NCBI GenBank assembly: GCA_009760855.2
Contig: WPIO01000006.1
Location: 10,461,501-10,525,500 of the forward strand
Direction of reading: 5' to 3'
Length of the DNA stretch: 64,000 bases
From: Cristatella mucedo
Taxonomy: Eukaryota; Bryozoa; Phylactolaemata; Cristatellidae
Below, one piece after another: positions 12,870-24,835 of this stretch (its first letter is position 1; each line of letters begins with the position of its first letter). The position numbers and the translations under genes were made by a program. Below the pieces are notes generated by a model that had not been told where the DNA came from, searched no databases, and worked only from the letters and a program-made list of their open reading frames with translations.

Positions 12870-14190
12870 TTTTTATTATTTTTTATTTTTATTTTTATTA
12901 TTCTTATAACGTGTTCATTTATTTGTATAATCATATTTTAGAGATGTTCTGGTAGTGTAGCTAACAGGGCTTATAAAACAGAAATTGACATGAACGAGCT
13001 TAGTGTGACTCTTCGCATCGAACCACACAAGCTGTATAAACTTATTGAAGCATTGTGCATGAACGAAGGTGAGCCTGAGAATAACGCATCTTATATGCTG
13101 TTGTGAATTATGACATTTAATTTTATATTAATTCTAATGACCCGCAAACTTCTCGATTTGGATGTATTATCACTGGACTACGGCTGCCAGTCGGCTTATT
13201 AAAACAAAAATCAAGCTTCCTGCGAGTTTTCAATTAGGTATCTAGTTAAGATGCGAATTTGTCTGATGGAATTATTCAGAAACTTAATAAAAATATTTAT
13301 CCTTTTCTCCTCAGGTATCCCATGATCTCACATAAACTATACATGTAACGAATCCTCGTTTGCCAGCGGTCTTGTGGTAAGGGGGAAAGTAACAATATTA
13401 TTATTTCTGTGTCAACTGTTTTGGCTCGTGTCGCAAAAGTTGCTTGTGAGTGGGAATAACTATACACAATCCTCATACACATTGTATTGCGATTTCTTGG
13501 AACACATTATCACAGGTTTGAATCTTAAGACTTCAGTCTTTGATTGCTTCGCTATATTTCGTAGGCATTAGTGGATAATTGGAATATTTTATAAAAGCAG
13601 ATGTAACAAGTGCAGAAGCAACTGTACGGCGAATGTGAATTCTTACGGGAACGTGAACGTGATCGCAACTTGATTTCACTCATATAAACTACGACAACTT
13701 GCAAGCTGCTCCTCCAACTACGCCCGAAGGCACACAGCTGGCACCCATTGGCTGCTTTTGAATACAGCGTCCACGAGTTGTCCCACAATATCGCTATACT
13801 GCGTACATTTTTAATTCATAACTCATATTGTTTTGAAGGTCATGTTCTATGCAATCTTTAATGCATACTCGGAAGTCACGGGTGTTTTTTATATGAACAA
13901 GAGAGTTCGGTAACGCCAATGTTTAGTCTTGCGGTATAGTGTGACGTCCATTTTTTAACTGGCTAGGGTTTAGGTTTTTAATTAAAAAGCACACGAGCTT
14001 CTCTAAAAGAAATTCAGAGCAAGGTACAAGACATTAGCATTAAAATGATAGTAAAATGAGAACCACGTGCGATCAATTTATTTTCTATCAGTATACTGCT
14101 AATGTTATCTACAGCTGTTTGCTGTACAATTAATTTTCCTGAACCGTAGCTAATTAGCCTTATCCACTAAAATATTTACATGTTTACTAT
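12870..14190. other. AT-rich stretch without a recognised gene
   Basis: No coding exon or shared repeat recognised. Confidence 0.4.
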
Positions 14191-14194
14191 GTGT

Positions 14195-14345
14195 ATTTGA
14201 CCTCTAATCATATTATGTTTGTTGAGATTGTGCACGTTAAAACTAACCATCTGATTATGCTTCCCTTACATCATTTTCAAAATGCCCAGAAAGAAATTAA
14301 GTTCTCTAGAGCGCCATATGAATGCATTATTATTGTTATTATCCT
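14195..14345 (+). mobile_element. LINE-1 3' tail, diverged
   Basis: CTAACCATCTGATTATGCTT, then the tail (AAATGCCCAGAAAGAAATTA, AGTTCTCTAGAGCGCC) and ATTATTATTG. Confidence 0.65.
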
Positions 14346-14349
14346 TGCC

Positions 14350-15370
14350 TTTCCTATAAATCTCTAATGGGTGTTACCAAATGACTAGAAATTTTGACAT
14401 TGCTGAGCTTGTGTTCATAACCGATCTAAATTTCCTTAAAATCTGATACTTCTTTCTGAATATTCCTTAAATTAAATACAGAAAATAGCCTTCGGAGCGT
14501 AGGGCATACTTTGGCTCCTGTGGTTAGTTTTTCAGACGTCCTTGAGAAGAAATCGCAATTGCTTTTGAGCGAGTACTTTGATTTTTTTTCAAACGGAAGC
14601 AGGAACCTTCTGAAAAGCCCATAATATGCACAATAAGGAATCAGTTTTGAGTTTATAAATAGTTTTCAGTTTCTTACTTATAGTCTGAAAAATGGTTTGA
14701 GAAAGTTTTGTATTTTTTAGATATCAAGAGCATCGAGCTCCTATCATGTTAGTCGCCTTTTTAAAAATATTAAAAGCAGGATAAATCTAAGCATTTTGCC
14801 TGTAGTATTAATTCGCGACCGCCTCAACTTAGTAGAAGACAAATGTTCTGCCCATTAGGCTGCGGTTTTTCGTAACTGACTATAACAGCACCGTTTGGGT
14901 CGCAAGCAGTTAGCAGAATTTGAGACTAGCTTGATGGCACGTAGCCAATTGTAGGTTAGATGATAAACGACTTACTGTATATGAGGCTATATCAGTGGTT
15001 TGTAGCTGGAGCAACGGTAGGCAAATAACGCCTTAGCTACAATGGTCGTCAGGTTAAAAAAGGGGCAAATTTGACTAAAATTTTCAAAACGTGCTGACAA
15101 AATAACGGTGCATAGACTATTTGTCTAAGGAATCTGCTATCATCTGATTACAGTATGTTTAAGCTTTCAATAATTCAGCTTTTTAGTGCGAATGCACCCG
15201 AGTGTCCTCTGGGCTACAAAGGAAGCTGCACGTGTAAGAAATTCTTTGTTCTTCTAAAGTTTGACGTACTTTTACAGGCTTAGTCAAATCTCGCATGCAT
15301 ACTGTTCACACTGCTTCGTGGCTGTGAATCTAGGAATCTTTAGCTTATTGATGCTGTGCTATTGGGGTTA
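14350..15370. other. AT-rich stretch without a recognised gene
   Basis: Nothing identifiable on either strand. Confidence 0.4.
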
Positions 15371-15374
15371 CTTT

Positions 15375-15580
15375 TGTCATCGACACTGTGCATGCTGCCA
15401 CTAACCAAATTTGCATGCTGACCCTCTGCACGTCAACTCTAACCATATGCTTGCTGTCATTGAGCATGATGCCACTAACCATTCAACCACGCTTCCTTTG
15501 CTGTATATGTAAAGTGCCTAGAAAGAGATTGAGTTCTCTGAGTGCTCTACACAAATTTATAATCTTTATTATTAATTTTA
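15375..15580 (+). mobile_element. LINE-1 3' UTR copy
   Basis: GACACTGTGCATGCTGCCAC through the tail stem-loop (AAGTGCCTAGAAAGAGATTG) and an ATT-rich end. Confidence 0.8.
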
Positions 15581-15937
15581 CATAAAATTGTACTAGAAAT
15601 ATTCACTCGAAATTTGAGCTCGCCAACGCCAATGTCATTTCAACATTTGCCTAATTAGAGCGGATTGCGGTGGATTTCGGTAATTCGTCGAGCCCACAGA
15701 CAAGCCTAGTTGCCGAGTTTTGCACCAGTTATAAGCGTCTTGCTACGCGAGCACGGAGACCTACATAAGTGGTGAATCATAGATTTCTCGACGGGCGTCA
15801 CAAATGTGTGAACCTGCTTGGTTATTGTAGCCGTATCTAAACACGTTCAAATTTTGCAATTTTTAATTTGTTACTTGTCTGAAAGTAGGCAGGCTTTACT
15901 GTTAATTTCGACACGCCCCGTCAGTGTCAGTATGCAT

Positions 15938-16009
15938 AAGCACGTAAAGGACCATTCACATGGCCCCAAAGCATTTAGTGGGTCCATGCGATGCGTCCTT
16001 TACGTGCTT
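15938..16009. repeat. Inverted repeat made of two LINE-1 3' UTR scraps
   Basis: The left arm begins AAGCACGTAAAGGAC and the right arm ends GTCCTTTACGTGCTT. The arms are about 26 bp with a 20 bp spacer. Both arms derive from the LINE-1 segment around the ORF stop, in opposite orientations. Confidence 0.75.
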
Positions 16010-16299
16010 TAAACCACGTCAAATCAACCATAAATATGCTGCGCAAAGCTCCAACAAGTTTGGAATATAAAACTACGCTGTATTTAAAGTGTATCCAGAA
16101 ATCTCACGCCGTTCAGCTCACACGTTATCCCGAAGTCCACAGAAATAAATTGCAGCGGTTCGGGCCAGTACCGCTATCCACCGCATTCCGCTGGAAAACG
16201 AAAGAAATCCTGAGCAGCAAGCTCTTTTTGATTCCATGTGGCAGTACACACTCTGCGATAATTGTACTCATGAAATTCACCTGCATCGGCATGGGATTT

Positions 16300-17850
16300 T
16301 TCTTGCAATGCACTGCAATTGACGGCAACGGCCCGGGGAAGTATTGCAATACACTGCAATCCATCGCATGCACCAAAAAAACGACTAAAATAGATTTCGC
16401 CTAGCTCAGTTTTTATTGCATATTGCATTGTGTTGTATGCACACCCAGGTTAATTCAAGAAACTGTGCATCCGCAAACACTGGCAACGTCCGGCAATCGC
16501 TTTAAATGGCCTGGGCAAATGCCACAATCCACTCAAATCCGCTAATCCTAATCTGCTGCAAAGCATCCCCAAATCTTCGGTACGAAGCTCTAAAGGGCAT
16601 TGCGTGTACAGTAAGACTAGACTCAGTTCAAAGTTCAAAATCTATAAACGTTTACCCCGGTGTGCAATGCGCATCCTCATGCAATACTTTGCAATCGATT
16701 GCAGCAGCACGGTCCGAAACCGCAATCCGCCGAAAAACGACCAGAAAGCGTAAATTGAAGCTCTAATTGTGAATACACGTTTCTCTAATCTTCGTTTATT
16801 GTAGTTTTTAGTAGTTTTTAGTTATGATTGAGGCAATATCAGCGCAATTGCTTCAATCATCCTGCTGCAATGCATTGCAATCGACTGCAGTAGCCCGAGT
16901 CAATCTTGTAACATTTTACAACACGCGCATATACTTTCGACCCATTCTGTGCGTTCAATCTTGGGCAATGCATAGCAACAGACGGCAATGGCCCGAGCAA
17001 CTACGACAATCTATTAGGATCCATCATAAATCATCGCAAAGTGACTGGCAAAGCTCAAACTTTTCTTATGCATCACAGCGCACCGTGTTTGAAGTGCAGC
17101 CACATCCTTCCAACCAATTGCGCACGTACAATTGCGAGCAACTAGTGGCAATCGACAGCAATGGCCAGGGTCAATACCCCAACCCGCGGTAACTCGACGA
17201 GAAATTGGCAACGAGAAGCTCCAATTGTCACTACATATAGCGTTTCGCTGCGTCCAAAATGAAACCTTCAATGGCTTTTTAAAGCTGCTTTTCTCGTTAT
17301 TTGAAAAAATGCACGAAAATCGACAGCAATGGCAGGGGGCAGCATGCCGCCGATCCGTTGAAAATCGACAAGATGATTAGCAGCGAGAAACAGAAACACT
17401 CATTCCACGTAGCATCTCAGCGTTCGCGAATAAATTGCACCTACGGTTTGAGTTCAATCGATGGCAATGGCCCGGGGAAGTACGCCAATCCATTAGGATC
17501 CGTTATAAATAGACAGACAGCTGCCAAAAAGCTTCCACTTTTCTCGCGCATTACAGCGCTTTCCTTGGATTAAAAAGTGCAACCGCATGCGCCCTTTCAA
17601 ATGATCGCATGCGTAAATCTAGGGCAATGCACGGCCATCGACAGCAATGGCCTGTCTTCTACCTCAATAAGTTTTAAAATTACTACAAATTGGCCGTTCG
17701 AAGCTCCATTTATTACTATTTACAAGGGTCACTGTGTGCGCACATTTTTTCAACCTACTGTGCGCGTTTAAACTTAGGCAATGCATAGCTATAGGCGGCA
17801 ATTGGCCGGGAAAATACGGCAATCTATATCTGCTACAATAGACACGAAGC
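16300..17850 (+). repeat. Degenerate tandem array, unit about 165 bp
   Basis: A motif block approximating GCAATGCATTGCAATCGAC, GGCAATGGCCCGGG, CAATCCATTAGGATCC recurs near 16310, 16480, 16680, 16865, 16970, 17145, 17310, 17450, 17625 and 17785. A second block (AAGCTC, CTTTTC, CACAGCG, GTGC) lies between successive motifs. The usual spacing is 140-200 bp. Units are much diverged, so this looks like an old satellite. Open frames across it are not conserved between units. Confidence 0.7.
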
Positions 17851-18099
17851 TGGTGAGAAAAAATTTAACTGTTCTTAAGTATTGTGGTATTGGCCCGGGC
17901 CATTGCAGTCGATTGCAGTGCGTTGCAACGGAATGATCGAGGCAATTGTATTAAAATTGTGCGAGTGCGCTATAAACGAAGAGTAGAGCAATTTGCCATT
18001 GCAATTGCATCTCCTAGCGTACGCGTTCTGATCGTTTTGCTGTGAGTTGCGGTGAATTATAGTATGGGAATGGGCCGTTGCATTCGATTGCAAAGCATT

Positions 18100-18195
18100 G
18101 CCTTGCAGCAAATGCAAAGCGCCTAGAAAGAGATAGAGCTCTCTGAGGGCGCTTTATCAAGTGTATTATTCTTATATTATTGTTATTATTGCTTA
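18100..18195 (+). mobile_element. LINE-1 3' tail
   Basis: CTTGCAGCAAATGCAAAGCG, the tail stem-loop and an AT-rich end, inserted directly after an array motif. Confidence 0.8.
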
Positions 18196-18197
18196 AG

Positions 18198-18568
18198 AGA
18201 CCGTGCATTTAGTTCATATGCTCCCAAAGCCTGGAACTCCCTCCCGACTTGCCAGAACATCCCCTGACCTGACCACATTTAAAAGGAACCTAAAAACACA
18301 CCTATTTAGGACAGCATTTAGTGGGTCCCTGTGATTAGTCCTTCATGTGCTTATGCGTGCTGACACTGTGCATGCTGCCACTAACCACATTTGCATGCTG
18401 ACCCTGTGCATGTCACCCCTAACCATATTATTCATTTCGTTTGTTTTTCAAGCATGATTTTACTTACCATTCAATTGCATTTCACTTTACAGCAAATGTA
18501 AAGCGCCTAGAGAGAGATTAAGTTCTCTGAGGGCGCTTTATCAAGTGAATTATTATTATTATTATTAA
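18198..18568 (+). mobile_element. LINE-1 copy with end of ORF and 3' UTR
   Basis: Begins in the coding end (GAGACCGTGCATTTAGTTCA, encoding DRAFSSYAPKAWNSLPT) with a small deletion. It runs through a complete 3' UTR to ATT repeats, immediately after another LINE-1 tail. Confidence 0.88.
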
Positions 18569-19267
18569 GATCGGCTATGCTCAACGGCGCATAATTTTGT
18601 GGGTGTGCTCTGAAATCTGTCTATCTGAATTTAATCTGAAATCAGTTCTTTGTGCAATATTAATTGAAGCTTTTCTTTGACGATTTTAGGATGATTAGCA
18701 GTGGATTAGAGTGGATTGCGGCATTTCCCAGATCATTTCCAGCGATTGCCGCGTTTTGCCCGAGTGCATGCTCAATTTCTTGAATTTATCCGGGCGTGCA
18801 CATAACATAGTGTGCATTAATAGATAAGCAGTAAAAACTGGAGGTCGGTGCAATCTATTTGTAGTCGTTTTGCAGCGGGTGCGGAATGTTGCAGTGGATT
18901 GCGATATTTGTCCGGGCCGTTGCAGTCGATTGCAGTGCATTGCACGAGAACGCCCGGGCCGATGCAAATGAAATTTTGTGAGTACAATTGCCACGGAGCA
19001 GACTGTCATGTGCAGTCAAAAAAGGAGCTTCTTGCACAGGAGCTCTTTTTTTTGCAGTGGAATGCAGTGGATAGTGGCACTGGCAAATCTATTTCAGCCA
19101 ACTTCGTAAGATCGCGTGAGCGACACGGCGCGAAATTTATGGGTATACTTTAAATATAACGTAGTTTTATGTTTCAAACTTGTTGGAGTCTTTCGCAGCA
19201 GATTTGAGGTGAATTTGAGGCGGCTTAAAGTGGATTGCGGTAGATTGTGGTACAGGCCTCCGTCTTT

Positions 19268-19715
19268 AAAAATAATAATAACACACTTGATAATGCGCCC
19301 TCAGAGAACTCAATCTCTTTCTAGGCAATTTACATTTGCTGCAAAGGAAACACGACAGAATGGTTAGTGGTAGCATACTCACTAAACAACACAAATAATA
19401 TGGCTAGGGGTGACGTGCACAGGGTCAGCATGCAAGTGTGGTTAGCAAATGTAAAGCGCCTAGAAAGAGATTGAGTTCTCTGAGGGCGCTTTATCAAGTG
19501 CATCTTTATTATTGTTATTATTATTACTATTATTATTATTAGTGGCAGCATGTACAGTGTCAGCACGTATAAGCACATAAAGGTCGAATCACAGCGACCC
19601 ACTAAATGCTGTCCTAAATGGTGCGTTTTTAAGCTCTTTTTGAACGTGGTCAAGTCAGGGGATGTTGTTACGCAGGTCGGGAGAGAGTTCCAGGCTTTGG
19701 GAGCACGTCTTTGCA
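19268..19715 (-). mobile_element. LINE-1 3' copy, interrupted
   Basis: A minus-strand 3' UTR starts at 19268 and continues after an interruption at about 19541 with GTGGCAGCATGTACAGTGTC, through to the coding end near 19710. Confidence 0.82.
19444..19541 (+). mobile_element. Nested LINE-1 tail inside the minus-strand copy
   Basis: A + strand tail (AAATGTAAAGCGCCTAGAAA through GGGCGCTTTATCAAGTGC and ATT repeats) splits the host copy between GTGTGGTTAG and TGGCAGC. TTAG is present at both edges and may be a short target duplication. Confidence 0.8.
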
Positions 19716-19799
19716 GCCCACTCGCATGAGTGAGCGTGCGCATAGACGCATGAAATTTGGTGGGTACATACAATCGAAGTTGTCCTACACACTCGAAAT

Positions 19800-21780
19800 G
19801 TGAGCTCAGCTATGTCAGTGTCCTTTCGATTTTAGCCTGATTAGAGGCGATTGCGGCGGACTGCAGCGATTCGTCGAACTCCGAGCCCTTTCAGCGAAGG
19901 CACGCTAACGCATTCATTTTTCCGCCCTCCAGTTTTCCGGCGGTCGAACTGACGAATGATTAAGCAAACCATGAGCGCACCTCACGCATACGGGAACGCC
20001 TCTCACCCCGGCCATCCCCGAGCAGCGGCGTGTACCAAGGTAGCGCCGCAGCACAGCGCAAGCACAAAGAGTTGTGCTGCCGATTCGCCCGCACGCTTGC
20101 CGCTACGACTGTGCGCGCCAACGCTACGCTGTGCTCGTTGGTGCCGGAAAAGCTGGGTAGGAGGATGATAAATGCATCGAAACAGTAGCTCGCCCAGACG
20201 CAGGAAATACGTCATTCGCCACATGCCGCCAGCGGCATTCCTCGCGCGCGGCAGCACGCTCGATGCATTAATGGTCGGTCTCCGCCCAAATCTTAGGAAT
20301 AGTGTCCGCGCTGACGTTACCCCGAACCTCTGGGCCGAGTTGTACGCTCTTTACTTGTAGCATTGTACCCGCTCTTTAATTGTTCGAACTGCTTGGCCTT
20401 TGGCGCTAACGCCACTGCTGTTGGTTCGTCGACACTGCCGCCACCACCACCGCGTAAGTTAACTGCTCGGTGCCGTTAGCTCCGAACGCTGGTAGAACAC
20501 TACTAGGCTGAACCTGCAGCCCATCTGCGGGTGCATCATGGGTAAGAGCGCTTGGCCCTATATACTGCAGAGCGAGACGGTATCCCACGAAGCCTCGCCG
20601 CCCATTCGCCGTCGACAAATCGAGCTCACGAGCGACCCGCTGGAACTTTGCAGGCGCGAACCCGGATGGCTGTCCTAGCTGCTGACGTCGGAGCGACATC
20701 CCGGCAACATTGGACCACATTTTGTAGGTACGTGCTGCCCCGCTGGGCTTGGCCGCGCTCCCGATGCTGGTAACAGACCCTTTGTTAGAGTTCGTCACTG
20801 TAGAGATTAGACGTTGCGTTTTAGCAACATGGCTCGAGCGCTACTGCTTTCGACGAGGTCCATCGATGAGTGCTTTGTTGCCCCCTTACATCTATGTGCT
20901 TGCGACATCGTGGGAAATGTTGGGACCTAGCTCGGTGGCGATGCGACAGGGAACTTATCAGCCGATTACCGTGCGTCTGGGTACGCGATGATGTGAAGGG
21001 CGTACTATGTGGTAGCAGGATGTGCTGCTCTGCTGCCGGTTGGCCATGTGCAGATTTCGTATGCTGGATTAGGCCAGGCTCACACACCCGACGCAGCCAA
21101 TCGGGGTAGGGCTGAAGGGGCGTGTCACCGTCGCCTCGATCCTAGGAGGGCCAAGCAGCCTTTTCAGTACATCTATGGCCTTGTGGGATACAAATCCAGA
21201 TTTCTTTGCTCAGTAAAGGCTCTCTCCTATCCATGTGAAGTAAGTGCATGTACTGTAAAGGGATGTTGCTTTCCTCTGCATGCACGCAGGTTCTGTATGT
21301 GCTAGTGCATGTGCCAGATACAGGCAGGCAGGAGGCAAGTACAAGTACAAGGAGCCCAGCTGCCCAGTCAGTTCGATCGATACGCTCTAGCTGTGCAATC
21401 ATCGGCTTCGGCTTAGTTTGCAATGCCCCGGCGATCTTTGAGCATTCAAATGCAAAACAAAAATGTAAATGCAGCCCTGTCGTGGCAAGGAGCCTGTCTT
21501 GGGAGTTGAATCCATGCATTAGGCGAAGGCCCACTCCATTCACTTCACCAATCTCGGCGTAAACATGCTGTGAGATGCAGCAGCGATGCGAAAGTACTGT
21601 GGTGAGTTTTGGCTAAAGATGAAAAAGAACTGCTAGGCAACTTGATGCAATGCTTCTGCCGATGCTCGAGCGCATCACTTTATGCATTGAGCTGTGCATA
21701 GTGCGCAGTTGGAGAGTGGGTATGGGACGCGCACTAAGTCCCTGCTGCTGCTGCTGTAGCTCTTAACTTAGTTAGTTATC
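19800..21780. other. GC-rich stretch without a recognised gene
   Basis: CpG-rich from about 19.9 to 21.1 kb with overlapping frames on both strands, none of which I recognise. It could be a promoter or first-exon region of an unknown gene, but nothing in the sequence proves it. Confidence 0.35.
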
Positions 21781-23950
21781 ATGAATAAAGGGCGTTGAGT
21801 CGATGCTGATTGGGTTATGCCGTTGGTTCTCCTGAGAATTCAGATTATGATGCCTTCCTCCTCCTGCTACTGCCACTGCTGCTGCCACCGTGGTCTCACC
21901 TTGTTATTCGGAGGTCGCGGGTTCAATTCCTTAGGATAGCATTTCATGTACTTCTCTCTCCTAACTCAAGCGATGTCATTTGCGGTGTCAGACTCGAATA
22001 AAGCCGGCCAGTGAATCAGCTACACATTTTTATATGTGAGATGGTTGTCACCGAATTGCTGTTGTATCTTCGTGCTCAAATGACCAACTCAGGGTCAAGG
22101 GCCAAGCATATGTGCACTGCTATTGGCTGAGTTCGCTTTTCGGCAAGCACGCGGTTGTGGCTCACAATGGTGGCTAACAAAGCGTCCGGGCTTGTAGTGA
22201 CAACAGGGCAGTGACCTTAGGATGGGTGCAGACCACGAAGCTCATGCAGAGGGTGTGCTGGCAACAGGACCGCCTGCTGGCTGCTGTCCTGTTACTCAGG
22301 TCCTCGGCCTGCCGATGTGCTTCTGTGCTGGGTCACATTCCTCACCAGTCTCGTGGGAGCAATCAGCAGGGCCCTTGCAGCCTTCCACAAGGCACCATCT
22401 GCTGAAGCCATCCGGTGGCTCTAGACAACAGGCATACTATATGCGGTACTTTCTATCTCTCACTCAGTCGTTCAGTCACTCATTCACTCACTCATTAACT
22501 TACTCTTTCTCTCCATCTCTCTCAATATCTCTCTATCTATCTCTAGCTGTACCTCTCCCTCACTTTCTGTTTCTATCGTAGCAGTTACCGTGTTTAGCTG
22601 TGCACATGGGCTTACCATGTTCATAGTGCTGGGCATTAGCATGCAGAGCTGCCTTCCCTGGTAGTGCTTTAGGCTTATCACTTGACTTTTTGCACGAATG
22701 GTATGGCTGCAATGTATGAGCCGTGTGGTGCTAAGCTGCCAGATCAGTCAAATGGCCTTGCCGTACTTATATGTCAACGTCACCTTTTTTATGCTTGTAA
22801 GTCGATGAGCGCTACCGTGAGTGTCCATGCCAGATTGCTGTACCTTTGCCCTCCTCCCTGGCAAAGGAACGTGGTTGGGGCAGCAACTGTTACACTCCCC
22901 TGTGTTCAGGTCGAGCACATTCGCTTCATGCTCTATACAACTACTGGCACTGGCTGTGTTGCTGCAGCCTCATCTGCCAGCGACTGGGAACTCTTGTCTG
23001 TCCGAAAGCTCTCATCGCGGGTGCCAGCTGGTTCAGTCAGGAGAGAGGAAAGTCTGAATTCACTGAGCAGCAAAATCTGAGTTCGTGTATAGGCGGCTGG
23101 TGATGGTGAAATCGAGCAGAACCAGAGGCCTTGGCCTATTCGACCCTTTCAGGTTCAGGTGGCATTTTCTCATATGAGTACGGTCGTGGCTTAGTGGACT
23201 CTGCTGCCTCCTCCTCCTCCTGCCAACATTTGGCATCCTAGAGTGGCTGAGGCCTTTTACACGGACAAGGCAGGTATGAGGTGTGCATCCTCCTTTGTAT
23301 ACGTCAAGTTGAAATTAATTTAGACGCAGGCGGAAACGACGATTTTATTCCGAGCAAGCAACATCCATCCAGGCTGCCAATGGATTGCCTGCATTCAGCT
23401 AAAATGTAGTACAGTGGCAAGCAACGAGCAGCTTGCAGAAAGTAGTGGCAAGCAGCAGTTGCAGACGTGCCATCATCAGCATTGCAATCGTGGATCTTTA
23501 CAGACTGACAATCCCTGCCCCCTCCATCGGCGCTTCCGGCAACAGCGCTGCCTCTGTAGTCTAGTGTACCTCTCCTTTACAGCCCAGCTGGGCTGCCGAG
23601 GTTGCCTGCCATTCTGCGGATATACTGAGCTTCTAAGAAACTGGTTCATGACATCCATTCGCACGATGGCGTAAGGCTTCTGTAAGCAGTGGTGTGAGTA
23701 CATGGAGGCATGCAGGTACCTATTGTGAAGCATTGTTGATTCTTGCATCCCCCAGTTGCTATGCAGGATATTAATGCTAGTACAAGTTTGTGAACAGCCT
23801 TCCCACTGTACTATTCTTCGAGATGCATACTATGAGCTGCCAGCTTCATGTTGTTTGCTGAGGCGGGATACTTAGGCGCCGGCTTTTGCCTACTCGTGGG
23901 CTCCAGACTAACGTGGGGACTTGGCAGGGATAGCGTGCAATGACAATTTG
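21780..23950. other. Stretch without a recognised gene
   Basis: Contains a possible decayed tRNA-like SINE near 21.9-22.02 kb (GGTCGCGGGTTCAATTCC ... CAGTGAATCAGCTAC) and a mixed CT-rich tract at 22.46-22.57 kb. No exon recognised. Confidence 0.35.
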
Positions 23951-23953
23951 TTG

Positions 23954-24241
23954 CTAGAGCTCACTGCCTGCTCCCTGAGTCATTGTAAAATGACGCGTCT
24001 ATTATACGTCACTCCCGAAAGTACTGGTCGCCATCTTTCGGTGTGACGGAAGGACTGCTTTGCTTTAATCTCTACTATTTAAAGCGAGGAAGTTCGTCAC
24101 ACTGCAAGATGGCGCACTTGCATCAGGTGGCAAGATGGCGGCGCACTTCTGTTTAGTGACCAGATGGTGCAGCTTTGTCTTCCGTGACGGAACTACTATG
24201 ACTCAGCGAAGCGAGTCTACAGGCAGTGAGCGGCTCGCTAG
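23954..24241. mobile_element. Foldback (MITE-like) element
   Basis: The left arm CTAGAGCTCACTGCCTG ... CTGAGTCAT is matched by the reverse complement of the right arm (ATGACTCAG ... CAGGCAGTGAG ... GCTAG). Inside, CGCCATCTTTCGGTGTGAC pairs with GTCACACTGCAAGATGGCG, and CAAGATGGCG occurs twice. The whole is a nested hairpin of about 290 bp without coding capacity. The GATGGCGGC motifs could alternatively be YY1-like promoter sites. Confidence 0.6.
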
Positions 24242-24254
24242 TAGAGATAATGAT

Positions 24255-24740
24255 ACGTCATTTGTATAGCACCTTAAGAAAACTCAGTTGCTATTCGGGT
24301 ACTTTGCAACTCGATTCAAGAGAATCAATAACCTTAAGATTAGTGACGCGCACGGTATCAAGCATGCACAAGCAAATAAGTATCACATCTAGGCCAGCAT
24401 TCTAAAGCAGGCGTTAACACACACATGGCCACCAGATAGTAAGACCTCTGGCTAGTAACATGCACTGAATAATGCCCGGGTATGCGCGCAAACCACGCGA
24501 GAACAAAAATAGACAAAGTCACGTGGGTGAAGGGGAAGCTGCCGCGAACAGGTGCGTCTTTAGCTGAGACCTAAAAATGCAAGGACATTGCTGGTAGTGA
24601 CTGTTGCTGGAAGCAAGTTACAGACTTTCCGCTTATGCAAGCTGAAGGTTCGAACGCCAACAGATTTCAATGTAGTTCAAGGAGAGCGAGATGACCAGAT
24701 GCTAAGGGAGCACTAGTGTGATAGCATTAAGGAATAATAA
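24255..24740 (-). mobile_element. LINE-3-like 3' region, copy 1
   Basis: Begins with a SINE-A-like tail (CATTTGTATAGCACC). It shares spaced blocks with 31.86-32.4 kb: CACGGTATCAAGCATGCA, GGTTAGTA-like and GGTGCGTCTTTAGCTGA. No intact frame. Confidence 0.55.
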
Positions 24741-24835
24741 TAATAATGAATAGCACTATGGAGGAGCAAAGGTGTCGGATAGGTAGGCTGGTGAAAACGA
24801 GTGAAGCGACCTGTAAGTGTTGAGTCGAATCTGCC

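Larger units (their letters stand above)
17880..19000 (-). repeat. Same array motifs in inverted orientation
   Basis: Reverse-complement blocks (GGCCCGGGCCATTGCAGTCG, GATTGCAGTGCATTGCA) occur near 17890, 18065, 18715 and 18900, with weaker ones near 15670, 19230 and 19850. The array is therefore a large inverted structure with its switch near 17.85 kb, interrupted by LINE-1 tails at 18.1-18.57 kb. Confidence 0.65.

Noticed and set aside
16125-19153. Multiple frames of 80-137 residues across the 16-19 kb array
   Set aside because: Frames differ from unit to unit of the degenerate array, so there is no shared protein.
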